Assembly: GCA_030512335.1 (NCBI GenBank) | Contig: JAULSU010000001.1 | Location: 1,116,001-1,180,000 of the forward strand | DNA length: 64,000 bases | From: Immersiella caudata | Taxonomy: Eukaryota; Ascomycota; Sordariomycetes; Sordariales; Lasiosphaeriaceae | Reading direction: 5' to 3' | Shown here: positions 11,914-24,353 of the stretch, piece after piece | How positions within the stretch are numbered: position 1 is the first letter of the stretch | How the letters are laid out: the number at the start of each line of letters is the position of its first letter | Notes under the pieces: generated by a model | The model's database searches: none | What the model was told of the DNA's origin: nothing | Seen by the model: the letters and a program-made list of their open reading frames with translations, nothing else | Made by a program: the position numbers and the translations under genes

Positions 11914-14900
11914 CGCACCACCATAGCAAAAACAGCTGTGCTTTGTGGCCACTCTGTGCGGTCGCTCCTCGGGTCACGAAGGTCATGATGACTACGGCGG
12001 AATGACATGGTTTTCCTTCTTGGGATCATTGTGGGTTTAACAAAGGGTTGAGGCAAAACGGGCCTCTCCCCCTAGCACACCTAGGGGAATATCATTAGGG
12101 CCCTTAGGAAGCAGGTCCGGCGCGCCTCGGGCGTGCCTCTCTGCCTGGCAAAAGTTGGCGGTTTTTTGGGATCTAAAAGTTATTTTCTTTCTCTGTCTCC
12201 TTTTCCCCGCCTCTATTTGGATATCAGGCATTTAATGGCATCGCAAGCGCGAATTAGCGGAAGCATTAAGGAGCGTCGGTCGTGCCTTTCACATTTATCT
12301 TCGAGGCATAGAGCGGCTTTGCCTCTGGTGTTTTCTGGCCCTGAGGCAACGGGCTTAGCAAAAAAAGGGGGCGATCGGCTGCTGAAGATGATTAATACTT
12401 GGCGCCCACACTTGGCGATCGCCAAACCAGGTAGACTGAGGTCCGTTAGAGCTAGATAGACCAACGGGAACAGCTGAAGACTGTCCGATGTCCGTTAACA
12501 GTACACTCCACGGAGCCATGTGCTAGTCTGTGACCGCTCGGCCAACCCCTCGCGTCCTCGTGGATGTGACGTGCGGATGGGCCAATCAACAGCAGCCCAT
12601 CGTCCCAATTCGGCTCCTCACAGGTGAATGGGTGTAGCAACCATACTTTTGCCGGGGATGGCAGTAATGTGGCACAACGCCAGATGCACGCCATCATGCG
12701 TGTTCTTGGAACGCTCCCGGACGAGATACAGACTCCCTTTTGGGGGGCACTGTGGGCGAAGGTGTTACACGGCATAGCTGAAATAGTGGCCTTAGACGAC
12801 TCGATTCGCCAGTCGGGTTTACGTCGCCCGTCGGCTCTGCAGTCGTTTCCACCATCATCACCAATGCCCCGCAATCCCTTACGACGGGAGTTGTTACGGC
12901 CATTTTTGAGCGACTCCCGTCCCGTGCCCTCGTTTGGGTTGGGGCGTGGTGTGTGATACCCAGGCCGAGAGTGTGCTGAGCACAACAAAATGGTCTGCCT
13001 CATCGACAACATCCCAGCATCCATCCCCGAAAAAAAAATCGGAGAACACGAAGTGCGCTGCAGACGCGCCTGGCTTCGTCATTCTGCTGCTCGCCTGCCG
13101 GTACTGGGATCTCAGGCTGCTTGGCGCGCTTGGCTGGCCGGTAAAACACACCAGCGGGGGTCTCAACGCCAGAGAATCAAGGAAATTTGGGCAATACTAT
13201 GTAGTTACATGTCACAGTGCAGTCCCGGGTACCAAGCCTTGCCTTTAACTGTCTAGACCACCCAACCGCGAATGACCCGGGGAGGCAGCGCCATCTTGCC
13301 GGCCTGCCAGACGTCCCAGGTTCCCCAGGTTGCTCTCGGGACGCATCTGGCGATTTTGCCTCTGGCAAGCTGACCATCGCGCGCCGGACGATCAGGGGTC
13401 GGCTTGACCAGGCTGAAGATCCAGCAAAGGTCTGGCCAGGGAACGGCACCCGAAAGACGGTTGCGTCTCTGTCTAGTCCAATCAGGGGGGCAAACTGGAG
13501 GTGTGGAGTCACCTAGGTGTGCAAAGCGAGCAAAGATGCTCTGCTGTGGCAGGAGTCAGTGGGAGTTGAAGCATTCATTCGGGAAAGAACGCCCGTAATA
13601 CTGCCCCCCGTCCCCCCCCCCCCCCCCCGAGTCATGGCATGTCAGCAGCCAGATTCTCTCAACTGGCTTCCCCGCCTTCGCACCAATCGCCGATTCTCTG
13701 GCACAGTCGAGTCGAGCGCAGTCAAGATATCCACAACCCCGAGATTCCAAGCCCGTCTCGGGCAGTTTTTTTCATGTCAGTTACTCCGTACACGCCCTTC
13801 CCGTCCTCCGTATGAATAGTGATACCTGTCGCATAGGCACTGGCTTGCAGTACACGACTGTTCTCGTTGCCAGTTAGTCACAACGTCGAAAGTATTCCAC
13901 TTCGGCGCAACACATCAAATTCTACGACCCCACCACTTGCTCGAAATCCATCCCGCAGTCCTGGTGCCGGTCACAGCATGAAGCAACCAACGCCGTTGAT
14001 AGGACGCGGCGAGTTGATACGAGTGTGGCACTGTGATCGTTGCCATCGCCAAAGTTGGACAAAAGGCTGGTGGGGCATCAACCCGTGATACACACAAAGT
14101 AAGCTTCCCCAAACAGCCTGGGCAACCTAGATACAAGCCTCCCCTCTTTCCTGCCCCTCCCGTGACATAATAGCCACGATGCTAATTTGACGTTTAGTCC
14201 GTTGCTTCTGCCGCAACGGGCAACTGCCAGGCCCTGGCGCCGGGGGCTACTGTGCAGACGGAACAGTGGACCACCGCCAAGTGATTAACCTGAGTCGAGG
14301 GTTGCCTGCCCCAGCTCGGTCCTACGCTACAAGATGCCGGGCAGATCGAGTTCGGCCCAGCGCTAGGGGGCATTGCGTTAGCAGGGGAGCAAGTTGCATC
14401 AAGCCCCCTCCACGAGAAACTGCACTAATGCCGTTGGGGAGGTGGTAGTGGTAGTGGCTGACGTTGAAATAACACCATAATATCGGCCCCGCAAATCCCA
14501 CACGATAGTGAGCCGCGTCGTGAGGCTTGAGTGTACTCACACTCCCCTCCCATGGACCAGGCTCTTCAGGGGCACGCCCTTGAGGTGCGTCGAGCGGCAA
14601 ATCTACGACACCATATCGCGATATTGCGCACCCTCAACCCCCTTCTCATCACCACGACTAGCCTCTTTCACTTGGACCTGCGTCTTCATTAGCCTTTCAG
14701 CGCTCGGGTTTCGGCCTGCGTATGGCGAGCTGCGGGTCTCTGAGGCGGAGTGCCTTCTTGCAGGACGTCCGAAACGCAATGTCTCGCAGCCTTTCGAAGC
14801 CCGGCATGAGGCATGCAGATGGCAGGTTGACTTGTACGCCCGGAGGAAAAGGGTGGGATTTTGATTAAAACGATCCACCCGTCTTCGTTGCACCGAAGAT

Positions 14901-17900
14901 GGGTACCTACTGAGGCCAGGAGATCGACAAGGATACTTCGGAGGACGATCATGAGCTTTTGAGAAGCTATCCCCTCGAGTTTACCTCGGAGCTCAAAGTG
15001 ACCACGCTAGACAATAGCGTCTCGGGTAGGCACATGAGCTCAAGGTCAGCACCGAAGGTGGTCAGCCAGTCACAGAGCTTCCTCGGTCTGAAGTTTGGAC
15101 ACGATCCACGCTGGGGGTGTTTGAGCGCACACTAAAAAAGTGAGGGGAGAGGGGAAGGTGGGTGGGTGGGGGGGGGGGGGGGGGGGGGGTAAACGAAACA
15201 AACATGGGTGTGGTGCGGGACCCGAGCGAAGAGACGCTACACAGCAGGACATGGTGCGGTTGACTGACGTCGGGAAAGCTCTGATACCGTTTTCTAACCT
15301 TTCTATGAGGATTGACAGCCTTCCTCCATGTCTCAAATCCCGCGACAACGTCAGCAAATTCACGTTCCCTTGCTGCAGAATTGGGCTGCCTTCTGAAGTG
15401 ACGCTTCGCTTGCCGCATTGCAGGACACTAAGCTGGCGGGCATACCGGATACCAAGCCCGTACGGCCAAGATATGATGCACATGGAACACGATGACACTG
15501 TCCTGCGTTCGGGGAGCGCTGTTGCATGCAGGGCGTCCCAACATGGTGCTCTGGTAATTGCGAATTCCATGCACGCCCACGCCTGCTATACTCGGTAGCT
15601 GGAGGAGCTTCTCCACGGCAGTTGGGGGTTTTTATGACAAAGCCCAAAACGCAGCAGTTCCTTGCGGCGCAAGACGGCGACGAGATGCGGGGCAAGGGCG
15701 GCAAAGCATACTGATGAGTGTTGGAAACAGGCGGGAATAAGCTCTATCCCAGCGCCAAGCGCCTTCCGATCGATGGTTGATATTTCGTCACGCGACAGAA
15801 GCATTCCATGTCTCCCACGAGCGTTGACACATTGACACATTGGAGGGGTAGATACCTTGCACTCCAAAACGGTGACGTGGGGTAGCAGGACAGGCACAAG
15901 CGCGCGAAGCGACACATCGCTCCGACCCGAAACAGGTCGGAAATCCGGCTCTTGGCCTTGTCGGGTCTAGACCGATCTCGGCGAAGTCATCCCACGGAGC
16001 GGAGAAGGGCTCTCTGGATGCGAGCTCGCGATGCACGCAGAGGTGAGATATCATATTGTGACTGATGGTCGTTGGAAAAGGTACGAAGGTGTGGGGCTCA
16101 GGCGATGTTCGCAGCAGAAAAAGCAAAATGGCGATCGACTGCGGGGACGGCCGCGACAGGGTCCAGGTTGGTGTGGGCCAAGGTTGACAGGGCGCGGCTG
16201 GCTTTCTTCGCTGACTAAGACTCTCCAGACGGGGCCTCTGGGAAATAAGCTTATCAGGCCCTCGCCAAGACATATATCGCACAGAAATTTGGTTCCCAGC
16301 TTCGGGGGCAGCGCAAACGAGCACCGACGTCTCACAGCTTCCAACGACGCTCTGCCGCTGTGGCAGAGCTGCTGCAGCTCTCGTTCGACCGGCAAAACAA
16401 CAATCCCAAAGGGCAACCAAAGCGGGGAGATTTCTGCAACGAAACCCGGCCGGCTTGGATTCTCCCGGATTGGGGCCGTCGCTGGGGTTCGGAGATGGAA
16501 GGCGAATCGAGCCGCCGATGTCAATCGGTGGTTTCGCCGTCGGCCAGCCTACCCGTAGCGTGGCCACTGCTGATAGTACACGACGTCGCCCTGCTACGCA
16601 TCACTGGCAGCTAGCTCATCTTAGCTGCATGGTGACGAATGCAAGTGGCAGCGCAAAAATTGCGGCTTGCTCCGACTTCTTCCTCGTCCAGGCCGCTTTG
16701 GGAGTTGCATCATGACTTGGAGGCCGAGCAGGGCGCATTCGGGCAAATGCTGCAGGCAAGTGAAACGGTCGGGTCTATCCTTGGCTCTATTTTCCTCCCA
16801 TTTTGCCTCACAAACGGATGCAGCAGTGGATAGGGCGTCGATGTATCAACCCCGAGAAGGCTGGGGTTGAAAATCGACTTTTGATCTTTCCTCACCTGTG
16901 CCGCATCTCTTTTTTTTTCTGCTTTGCTTTTCTTTCCACGGGGCCGCTTGGTGTGTCTGAGCGTGCAGCATGCACGCAATTCGCTCTGCGTCAGTAGCGC
17001 GGCAAACATCCTGAGCACGCCATGATCTGTCCTGTCATTGGTTTGCCCGTCAACATCGCGGGTGTGTCGGTGGTGCAGGTACTGAGAGTCAACTCTGGTG
17101 CAGGACCCCTCGTGTTCGAGAAGCCGTGAGGCCCTAAATGGGGGCATTTTTCTACACTTTTGTCCCCCCCCCCCGGGCGAACTCGGTTCGGTATCACAGG
17201 AGATGAGGCTAGCTAGTCAGCAACAGTCCCGACTCCGGAGCCCGCTGCCGGGTTGCTTGCTGTCAATTGGTCGCGGAAGATCCGGCGTTCGCTGGCTTGG
17301 CAAGTCGGGGGCCGTGTGGACGAGCTCTGCGCAGGCAGGACGGGATTGGACGGGATAGCGTCCCGTCATCATGAGATTTGTCTGGCAACGCGGTCGAGTT
17401 GCATGTGGCTTGACGTGAACGGGCGGTACTTGAGGTGCGTTTTTCCAAGCAGGCATTGCGAGTGCTGCGGGAAACAAGAAATTGGTTCCAGTAAGCGCAT
17501 ACAGCTTCCTTGCCTGTCGAGTGACGCAGGAGTGGCCCAAAAGGTATCCAGATTTTTGTAGTATGCCACACCTAGTGGGAGGCTAATTGCTACGGAGATT
17601 GGTTACGATCAACCCGCCTCGGGCCGCACTCTTCCATAACGAGGGCTCCCCACGTCCGGGTGGACGGCCGGATGGTCAAAAACGCGGGCAGCTGGAGTCT
17701 CGGCAGGCAAGGGGGTGGCAGTTTTGGAGCGGGATGTTTGCACTGCGTACCTTGGCTCGAGCGGGCTCCAAACCGGCCCAATGAGGGCGAGATTGCCCGG
17801 CGGAGAATGTGTGGATCGCAATGTCGTATCCGCTGGTTCTCTCGGTGAACTAGACCGGACTGAAGGATGTGTTAGGGTGCGATCTTGAGAGGGCGTGCTG

Positions 17901-19228
17901 GGTGTTTGTATCGCAGGTGGATATCGGGGTTTATGATCCCGACAAAGCAGCGGGATGCCAAGGAGCCCCTCGAGCATGTCCGCATCGTGAGTTCACGTGC
18001 AAGGGCAGGAAATCCTTGAGTTTTGGATGGAGCGTTTTCTTGATTTTTATCCACTTTTCTGTCAGAGTGTAACGGCTGGACAAGGCCTTGGGTGAGAAGG
18101 GGGAACGGGTTACCGCTTGCGGGTCTTCCGGCCGTGGGTTGGACACTTGTTTTATCTACACTTGGCGTGATCATAACCCCCGACGGCAGGGGTCCGTTGC
18201 TACGTAGAGGAGCATTGTGAGAAGCTTGGAGTGGACAGCCGGCCACGATGCCTGAGGGTATACACGGGACAGTGATGAAAGGGTGGGTGGATGTACGATC
18301 ACCCGGACGCTGCGTGTAAGTGGGCGGAGGCCAAGGGCCAAGGATGCCCCCCATATCTGGCTTCTACATTGCATATATCTGGCGACAAGACCCGGGATTG
18401 CAATCTGAATCTGAGGTTCCATCGAATATAGTTCAAGTGAATGGGAAAAGGACAACAAAGAACACGTGGTGGTATATATGCGCATGAAGAAAATTGTCTG
18501 ATGCTTCCTCGTAGGGTTGTAGAAGCATGTACGGGTGGCCCCCTGACACTCGCTCCGTTCTAGAACGTCATTGGCTTCCCCCTCTTGAGAGGGAGAGAGG
18601 TGTCTCCCTGGCCCGGTAAGGCAGGTAGGGTCCTATCACGCCACTCGCACGTGGCGTTTGATCCCCCGTTCCCCCCGTTTCCTGGGCCGGTGAGTGGGAG
18701 TGGACGGACGGAGAGGATTTGAGGCAACGTCGGAACATCCCGCACTGGCTGGTAGGCAGACAGTCTGGTGAGGCGGCGGCGGCAGTTCGTCCGTCTGGAC
18801 ATGACACAGCAGCATGTGCGGCGCTTGGCTCTTCCTCTTGTTCGTCCCTTGGGCTCGGGCTCCCTCCCCTCCGATGTGACCTGGTTTGTGATTGTGGATC
18901 GGGATGGTAAGGAGGTCTGACGTAGGGCGGTGTGTGTGTCGAGGGCGGTGAGGCGAGGGGGATCGGGCGTGTAGCAGTACACTTACCCTTGCCCCAGACG
19001 GGCACACCCGTCTGTCTCCATCCGCGGAAGGGAAGCGTAGTCCCCGACCCTGGCTGGTTCTTGTGCTTGTTCTCGTTACTGGGGCGGCACGGTGCAGGGC
19101 AGCAGAGTCGCGTGTGGCCGGCTGACTAGATGGTCGGGCGGGTAAGTTACAGCCGCCCGTGCCCCTTTTCCGCTTCTCCGCTCCGAAACACAACAGTAAA
19201 AAAAAGGAAAAGGGGTATCAACACCACC
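11914..19228. other. Second gene-poor region
   Basis: No supportable gene, tRNA or mobile element was found. Notable content: an inverted repeat with 7-bp arms around CACAC at 12069-12087 just downstream of the polysaccharide synthase; a run of 17 C at 13612-13628; a run of 22 G at 15168-15189; a run of 11 C at 17164-17174. The longest ORF (15788-16567, minus, 259 codons) has no recognisable domain and looks random. The right end probably includes the 3' flank of the minus-strand gene that ends at 19229. Confidence 0.55.
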
Positions 19229-19936
19229 TCAACACCTCAACACCTCACCCTGCCCCTGTATCTCCGCTATCTCGTCAACTTCCCTCTCCCGTTCCCTAGC
19301 AACCTCCAAAATCTGCACCGCCGCCTCCAACAACGACACCCTCGTAATATCAACTGTCACCATTCCCCTCGCCCTCGCCACTCTTGGCCTCTCCCCTTTT
19401 ACATTCCCACTCCTCCCTGGTCTTCCCGTTCCCTTGTGCAGGCTACACTGCCTCTGCAGCGAATTCGCCCTCTTCAGATGCTCCGCCGGTTCGCACGTCA
19501 AGCTTATCGGAACAAAGAGTCGACCCGCGGATAGAGCCGCGGAGCGAAGGGTCAAGATGGTTGCTTGGCCTAGCGGTGTGTCGTGCAGGCAGAGCGCGAG
19601 GATGGCGAGGCGAGAGGTATTCGAGGGGTGGCTGAGGACACGGGATAGGGTGACCAGGGAGGGGGAGAGGGAAGGGGATGAGTAAGATGGGTGTTCCGGG
19701 GTAAGGCATGGAGGTGAGAGGTTGGGGTTGATGCTGTGGAGGTTGAGCAGGATGGACTTTTCGCGGCCGAGGAGGAGGGAGAGGCATTCGGCGAGTGCCT
19801 CTTTGCCAACGCCGGGGAGGCCGTTTATATAGATGAGGGGCGCGGGGTTAGGAGGGCGGCGGAAGATGGTCGGTGCTGTCTGATTTGGAGGAGGAAGCGC
19901 TGGGATGCTCATCGTGGTTGGTGTCGGGATGGCCAT
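19229..19936 (-). CDS. P-loop NTPase / kinase-like protein (AAA_33 type)
   Basis: Single-exon 235-aa protein. After a Pro-rich N-terminus it has a beta strand plus Walker A (LIYINGLPGVGKEAL, near residues 34-48), then a stretch ending in a strand plus CEPAEHLKRA, which resembles the specificity region of small fungal P-loop kinases of unknown substrate, and a C-terminal helix rich in Arg/Glu. The layout (nucleotide-binding loop near the N-terminus, a variable Ser/Pro loop, then a V.ISL.C..E.L.R block) matches uncharacterised fungal proteins annotated as AAA-domain or zeta-toxin-fold NTPases. Here I infer only nucleotide binding. The start at 19936 is the first ATG in frame; an internal Met at residue 9 is an alternative. 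No neighbour suggests a pathway. Confidence 0.6.
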   Translation of the reverse strand: MAIPTPTTMSIPALPPPNQTAPTIFRRPPNPAPLIYINGLPGVGKEALAECLSLLLGREKSILLNLHSINPNLSPPCLTPEHPSYSSPSLSPSLVTLSRVLSHPSNTSRLAILALCLHDTPLGQATILTLRSAALSAGRLFVPISLTCEPAEHLKRANSLQRQCSLHKGTGRPGRSGNVKGERPRVARARGMVTVDITRVSLLEAAVQILEVAREREREVDEIAEIQGQGEVLRC

Positions 19937-20656
19937 GGCAAAGAGGGCGCGCCATGGTGAGGCTCCGGTTGGATGGCGGTGATGTTTTCGAGGGGCGCGA
20001 GATGGAATTCCAAGAATGGCATGTTGCGTGGGTGAGGAGGGGTTGGAGAATCATATAATTTGTGGACTAGTTCATGGGGAAGACTAGCGGGCTTCGGAAC
20101 TCGGGTTGCCATGGGACCAACAGTCAGGGTATCAGGGACTTGTGGGAAAGGGGAGAATGGCAGTGACAAGATTGACTCGGTACAAGGCTTGTGGTGCAGT
20201 CCGTCAAAGCTTGGGGCGCGGGATCGAAACTTAATCGGTTCGAAATAGGGCTGATGCCCAATAGTATGGCGGAGGCTAAGCACAGAAGGGAGCTAGAAGG
20301 CTAGAAGGCGGACAGGAAAGATGATCGTAATGTTTTACAGGCGTAAATAACTATATTTGCGGTGTTTCCATCCCAACCATGCTCCCATCATAACAGACTA
20401 CTATTTTTTGTGCCGAGGTCTGGCGTCATCCCGTCCTCGGGGCGCGAGGCTGCTAGAGCCGAGCCCCCCTGGCTAACGCGGACACTGTCCATCAGGCCTA
20501 TCAAAGGCCATGAGAAAGAAAGGTGAGACAAAGGACTTGAAGGTAATGTACAGGCTACACGAGGCCCCTCAAACACAAAGAAGCGCCAGAGGTCATGCGG
20601 TGCCTTACCGGAGAACCGAAGTGCGGGACGGGGAACTAAGCCCGGCTGGCGTTCGC
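19937..20656. other. Intergenic region between two minus-strand genes
   Basis: Holds the presumed promoter of the P-loop gene and the 3' end of the BTB-like gene. An ORF at 19909-20283 (minus, 124 codons) overlaps the start of the P-loop gene in another frame; I could not connect it by a plausible intron and do not call it. Confidence 0.5.
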
Positions 20657-21889
20657 TCAAAGTTTGCCTCCCAGATACAGAATGTTTTGTTTCATAGGGT
20701 CAGTGACCTCTCCGCGGCCGGTGTAGACATATTCCACTGTTCGCTTCCAGACTGTCGGGTGAGGCATGGGAATTTCGAGAATGTCGTGTGTCTTGACGTG
20801 ACCCGAGAAGATGAGAACCGCAATCAAAGGTAGATGAAATGCCGCATAATGGCCATCTAGAATCAGAGTTAGCATCATCTCAATGCATGTGTGGGGCGTG
20901 GCTGGGATCCACTTACGGATCGGGATGGTGTTTTTGACGGAAGGGGCTGAGACGTCTGATCCGGTGGAGAAATGTCGTTCTTGCGCCGGGCTGTCCAGCT
21001 TGAAGCTGGATGAGCGTATTCGAGGGCTTGCCGCACTGGGCGACGACGGGAGTCGCGGAACCGTCGCTCGCAGACCATCCATATTGACCTTCGCGCTGAC
21101 GCGGCGAAGCTTGGTAGGGTTATCGTTCGGACGGAGCAGGGCGCGAATGGTCATCTCGCCTGCAGGTTTCGGTCCCTTGTCTGTTGAGTTCGGACTCTTG
21201 ACCCCAGATGATGACCCGTTGAACCGGTCGATATATTGGAGAGAAACAGCCGAGACGAAAACGGCGTCTGTGATATCGCCAAGGAAAACAGGCCCCCAGG
21301 CTTGAAGCCACGCTCGCTCCTGTTGGCTATTCCGACGGCTATTCGGCAACGGCAACGGCAACGGCGACGGAAGCGAATGACGACGGTTAGATGCTGGGCT
21401 CGGCCTGTTGGCTTGCGCGGCTGCGGGAGCCCCGGCGAGGAGGATAGATCTGCTCTCGGCCGCCAGGGTCTGATGTCTAGAACGATACGGAGCCGGAAGA
21501 CCACGGGGCATCTGGTCGGTGACCGGCGTCGGCGCCGGGGCGCGAGGTGATGCCGGACTAACGGCGTAGGAATGGCGACGCCGATCCCAGTTCGCTTCGG
21601 CGATTGGGGATAGCGACCAGTAACTGTGATCAGAGCCCCGCCTCCCTCGTTGATCGAGACTGTCAACCATGGCTCGTTCGTGTCGCCGCATAGAGTGGTC
21701 GAATCCCGGCGATCTGGGGTACATGGGGCTGGGTGCGCTTGGTGATCTCAACGACGGCGAACGGGGGCTCAACGAGTATGGCGAGAAGCGGGCGGAATGG
21801 GTGTGTGATCCGGGATGATGCGAGAGCCTCTCGTGCTCCGGCCACTGCGTCTGCAGGCTCGGGGGTCGCAGTCGAGACTGTGTCTCCAT
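20657..21889 (-). CDS. Pro/Ser-rich protein with BTB-like C-terminal segment
   Basis: Exons 21889-20917 and 20856-20657 give 390 aa. The intron (20916-20857, 60 nt) has GTAAGT, a GCTAAC branch point and TAG. The first about 210 residues are low-complexity (Ser, Pro, Arg, SPRSPS-like repeats) and probably disordered. Residues about 215-240 form a conserved-looking block (AWGPVFLGDITDAVFVSAVSL). The end (HYAAFHLPLIAVLIFSGH, then WKRTVEYVYTGRGEV) looks like the helical second half of a BTB/POZ fold. Because the intron is a multiple of three and has no stop, the unspliced frame is also open. Function is unknown; resemblance to fungal Clp1 (clampless)-type proteins is possible but I cannot confirm it. 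It is divergently transcribed from GWT1, 909 bp apart. Confidence 0.65.
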   Translation of the reverse strand: METQSRLRPPSLQTQWPEHERLSHHPGSHTHSARFSPYSLSPRSPSLRSPSAPSPMYPRSPGFDHSMRRHERAMVDSLDQRGRRGSDHSYWSLSPIAEANWDRRRHSYAVSPASPRAPAPTPVTDQMPRGLPAPYRSRHQTLAAESRSILLAGAPAAAQANRPSPASNRRHSLPSPLPLPLPNSRRNSQQERAWLQAWGPVFLGDITDAVFVSAVSLQYIDRFNGSSSGVKSPNSTDKGPKPAGEMTIRALLRPNDNPTKLRRVSAKVNMDGLRATVPRLPSSPSAASPRIRSSSFKLDSPAQERHFSTGSDVSAPSVKNTIPIRKWIPATPHTCIEMMLTLILDGHYAAFHLPLIAVLIFSGHVKTHDILEIPMPHPTVWKRTVEYVYTGRGEVTDPMKQNILYLGGKL

Positions 21890-22798
21890 TTCGATGATGT
21901 TGTTTGATGCCTGTGATTTGAACTGGTTCTGAAATTATTTGATGGTTTGACTGAGCAACTGAGAACTTCTCAATTTATGGTAGGAAAAGTAATGTAGGGG
22001 TTGTGGATGAAGGAGGAGCGGCAGTAGCTACGGCCGCAAGCCCGGCGTCTTGATTTTGTACGCCTGCCGACGACTCTCTTTTTCGGGGATATATGGATGG
22101 CGAGCTCGCCGACATCTTTGAAAGCAGCAGCGTTTGATGGCGTTGAGTCAGATGCGGCGGCGCGAGACAAAGCCCCTTGACAGGGTTCGCGATGGTTGTC
22201 GACAGCGGAAAGACAAAGAAACAGGAACACGGAGGGATCCAAGATATGCCCGAGCAAATTGCGCATTCCACTGCGGCGTCATTTGGCGGAGCTGAGAACC
22301 AGCCCTCCAGATGCAAGAACAAAGAAAAGGACAGTGTCCGTTCATGGAATCGGACAGAACTTGGCCACTGGGCAAAAGGCATAGCGCAGACTCTGGCATG
22401 CGCGCGTAACCTGTCAAGTTGTAGCGTGCTTTATCAGAAAAATAAAACTGAAGTTCGCAACGACGAGTCTTCCGACGATCAGTCGACGGTGACGAGATAT
22501 TGAAGCTGATGCCAAGAGCAGGGAAGGCGCAGCGACGTTTCTGGAGCCCTGTGGGGCTCCGCAGATCAACGATCGGAATTGTCGCACCTGATTGGTGGGC
22601 TTACCAACGCTCGCCAGGGGCTGAGACCAAGCTTCCAGCTGTCCAGAAACCACAAGCTGTCAACGAGGCTGACAATTGACAAGTCGACGACAGTCTTGCT
22701 TCAAGCCAGATTTTTGCAATGCTTCGCTGAGTTTCTGTGCCCCATAATCTTTTTCCCCTTTTCTTGCATCTTCTTTCCGGTTGCAACAGCGTAGCAAG
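21890..22798. promoter_or_regulatory. Divergent promoter region, BTB-like gene and GWT1
   Basis: 909 bp between two divergent start codons. A pyrimidine-rich stretch (CTTTTTCCCCTTTTCTTGCATCT region, 22748-22780) immediately precedes the GWT1 ATG and is a likely leader. No TATA box or palindromic operator was evident. Confidence 0.45.
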
Positions 22799-24353
22799 AT
22801 GGCGAACGCGACCAACTACAAACAGCTGAAAGAGGATTTCGTGTCAAATCTCTCCGGCGGATCCGTGATTGAGATATCGCAGGTCCTCGCCGCCCCAACT
22901 GTGTGTACTCTAAACCGGACGGACACAGCTCAATTTACTGATAAAGACAACATAGGTGGTTTTAATTCTCTGGTCTGTCCTGCAGGCGCGCCAGGCTCTC
23001 TTCAGGCCGCAGACTCCTCTTGGACTTGTCGTCGACTTTCTCCTGAATGTTGGCGCCCCCCTATTATCTGTTACCTTGTACTCCGGCACGCCAGTACTTT
23101 TGAGTACATTTCTGTTCGCGACAGCTCTCTTTGTCTACGTCATCCCCGCAAACCCAACAGGCCGTAGGAAGAAGCCAAAGCTCCCTCCCAATGCGCAGTC
23201 CGACCCAAAGTCCTCGGCGCCCTCGGGCGTGGCAGTCGGGCAACTCGGCGTCCTCTCCACCAAGCCCTTTCTCACCACTTACCGCGGCAGTATGATGATT
23301 CTAACCTGCATCTGCATCCTCGCCGTGGATTTCCGCATCTTCCCCCGACGCTTCGCCAAGGTCGAGACCTGGGGCACCTCCCTGATGGACATGGGTGTCG
23401 GTTCCTTCGTCTTTTCAGCTGGCATCGTCGCCTCCCGCCCCGTCCTCAAGGAGCGTGCAGACGGCCGCACCACTCCGCTGTTTACTCGTCTCGCCCGGTC
23501 GCTACGTCACTCTCTGCCCCTCCTCGCCCTGGGCATCATCCGCCTTCTGAGCGTCAAGGGCCTTGACTACGCCGAGCATGTCACAGAGTACGGCGTCCAC
23601 TGGAACTTCTTCTTCACCCTGGGCTTCCTCCCGCCCTTCATTGCCCTTTTCCAGTCCGCTCTCAGCATCATTCCCTCCTATGCAGCCCTGGCCCTCCTCC
23701 TCGGCACCCTCTACCAGGTCACCCTTGAAAGCACCGACCTCAAAGCCTACATCCTTGCAGGCCCCCGGACGGACCTCCTGTCCATGAACCGCGAGGGCAT
23801 CTTCAGCTTTTGGGGTTACCTTGCCATCTTCCTGGCCGGCCAAGACATCGGGATGTTGGTCCTTCCCCGGCGCCTCAACGCGCGCGGCACCTCCCAGCGA
23901 ACCCGACTTCTGCTCGCCCTAGCCGCCTGGTCCGCAGTCTGGTCGACGCTTTACTTCCTCTGCACAGACTACAACTACGGCACGGGTCTTTCTGTGTCTC
24001 GCCGCATGGCCAACCTCCCATACATCCTCTGGGTCGTTGCCACCAACACCGTCCTCCTCTCTATTTTCTACATCCTCGACATCGTCTTCTTCCCTTCCTT
24101 CTACAACGCAAACGACACGCGCACTGAGAAGGATGCATATCTCACAGCCACGAGCCAGGTGCTAAGGGCGTATAACCGCAATGGGCTGGCTGTGTTCCTA
24201 GTGGCTAACTTGCTAACGGGACTGGTCAATATGACGGTGCCTACGCTGCATGTGGGGCCGATGCCGACGATGGGGATACTAGCGGCGTACATGGCAGTTG
24301 TGACGGCGTTGGCAGTGGTGTTGGATGTATATGACATTTCGATCAAGCTTTGA
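22799..24353 (+). CDS. GWT1: GWT1, GPI inositol-acyltransferase
   Basis: Acylates the inositol ring of glucosaminyl-phosphatidylinositol in the ER, an early step of GPI-anchor synthesis. The family is the target of the antifungal manogepix. Exon 1 (22799-22900, 34 codons) encodes MANATNYKQLKEDFVSNLSG, the hallmark N-terminus of the family; a 55-nt GT-AG intron (22901-22955) follows, then exon 2 to the TGA at 24351. The protein is 499 aa, like yeast Gwt1 (490 aa). Multiple hydrophobic spans run throughout, with conserved family stretches near STKPFLTTYRG and FPRRFAKVETWGTSLMDMGVGSFVFSAG. Without the intron the conserved N-terminus would be lost, which supports the splice model. PIG-U, a later GPI step, lies 14.6 kb downstream. 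Confidence 0.95.

Noticed and set aside
12069..12087. Short inverted repeat CCCCTAG-CACAC-CTAGGGG as a terminator
   Set aside because: Fungal Pol II genes do not need such hairpins; 7-bp arms can occur by chance, so it is mentioned only as content of the region.
15788..16567. 259-codon minus-strand ORF in the second gene-poor region
   Set aside because: Low-complexity composition, no recognisable motif or splice structure; ORFs of this size are expected by chance in GC-rich DNA.
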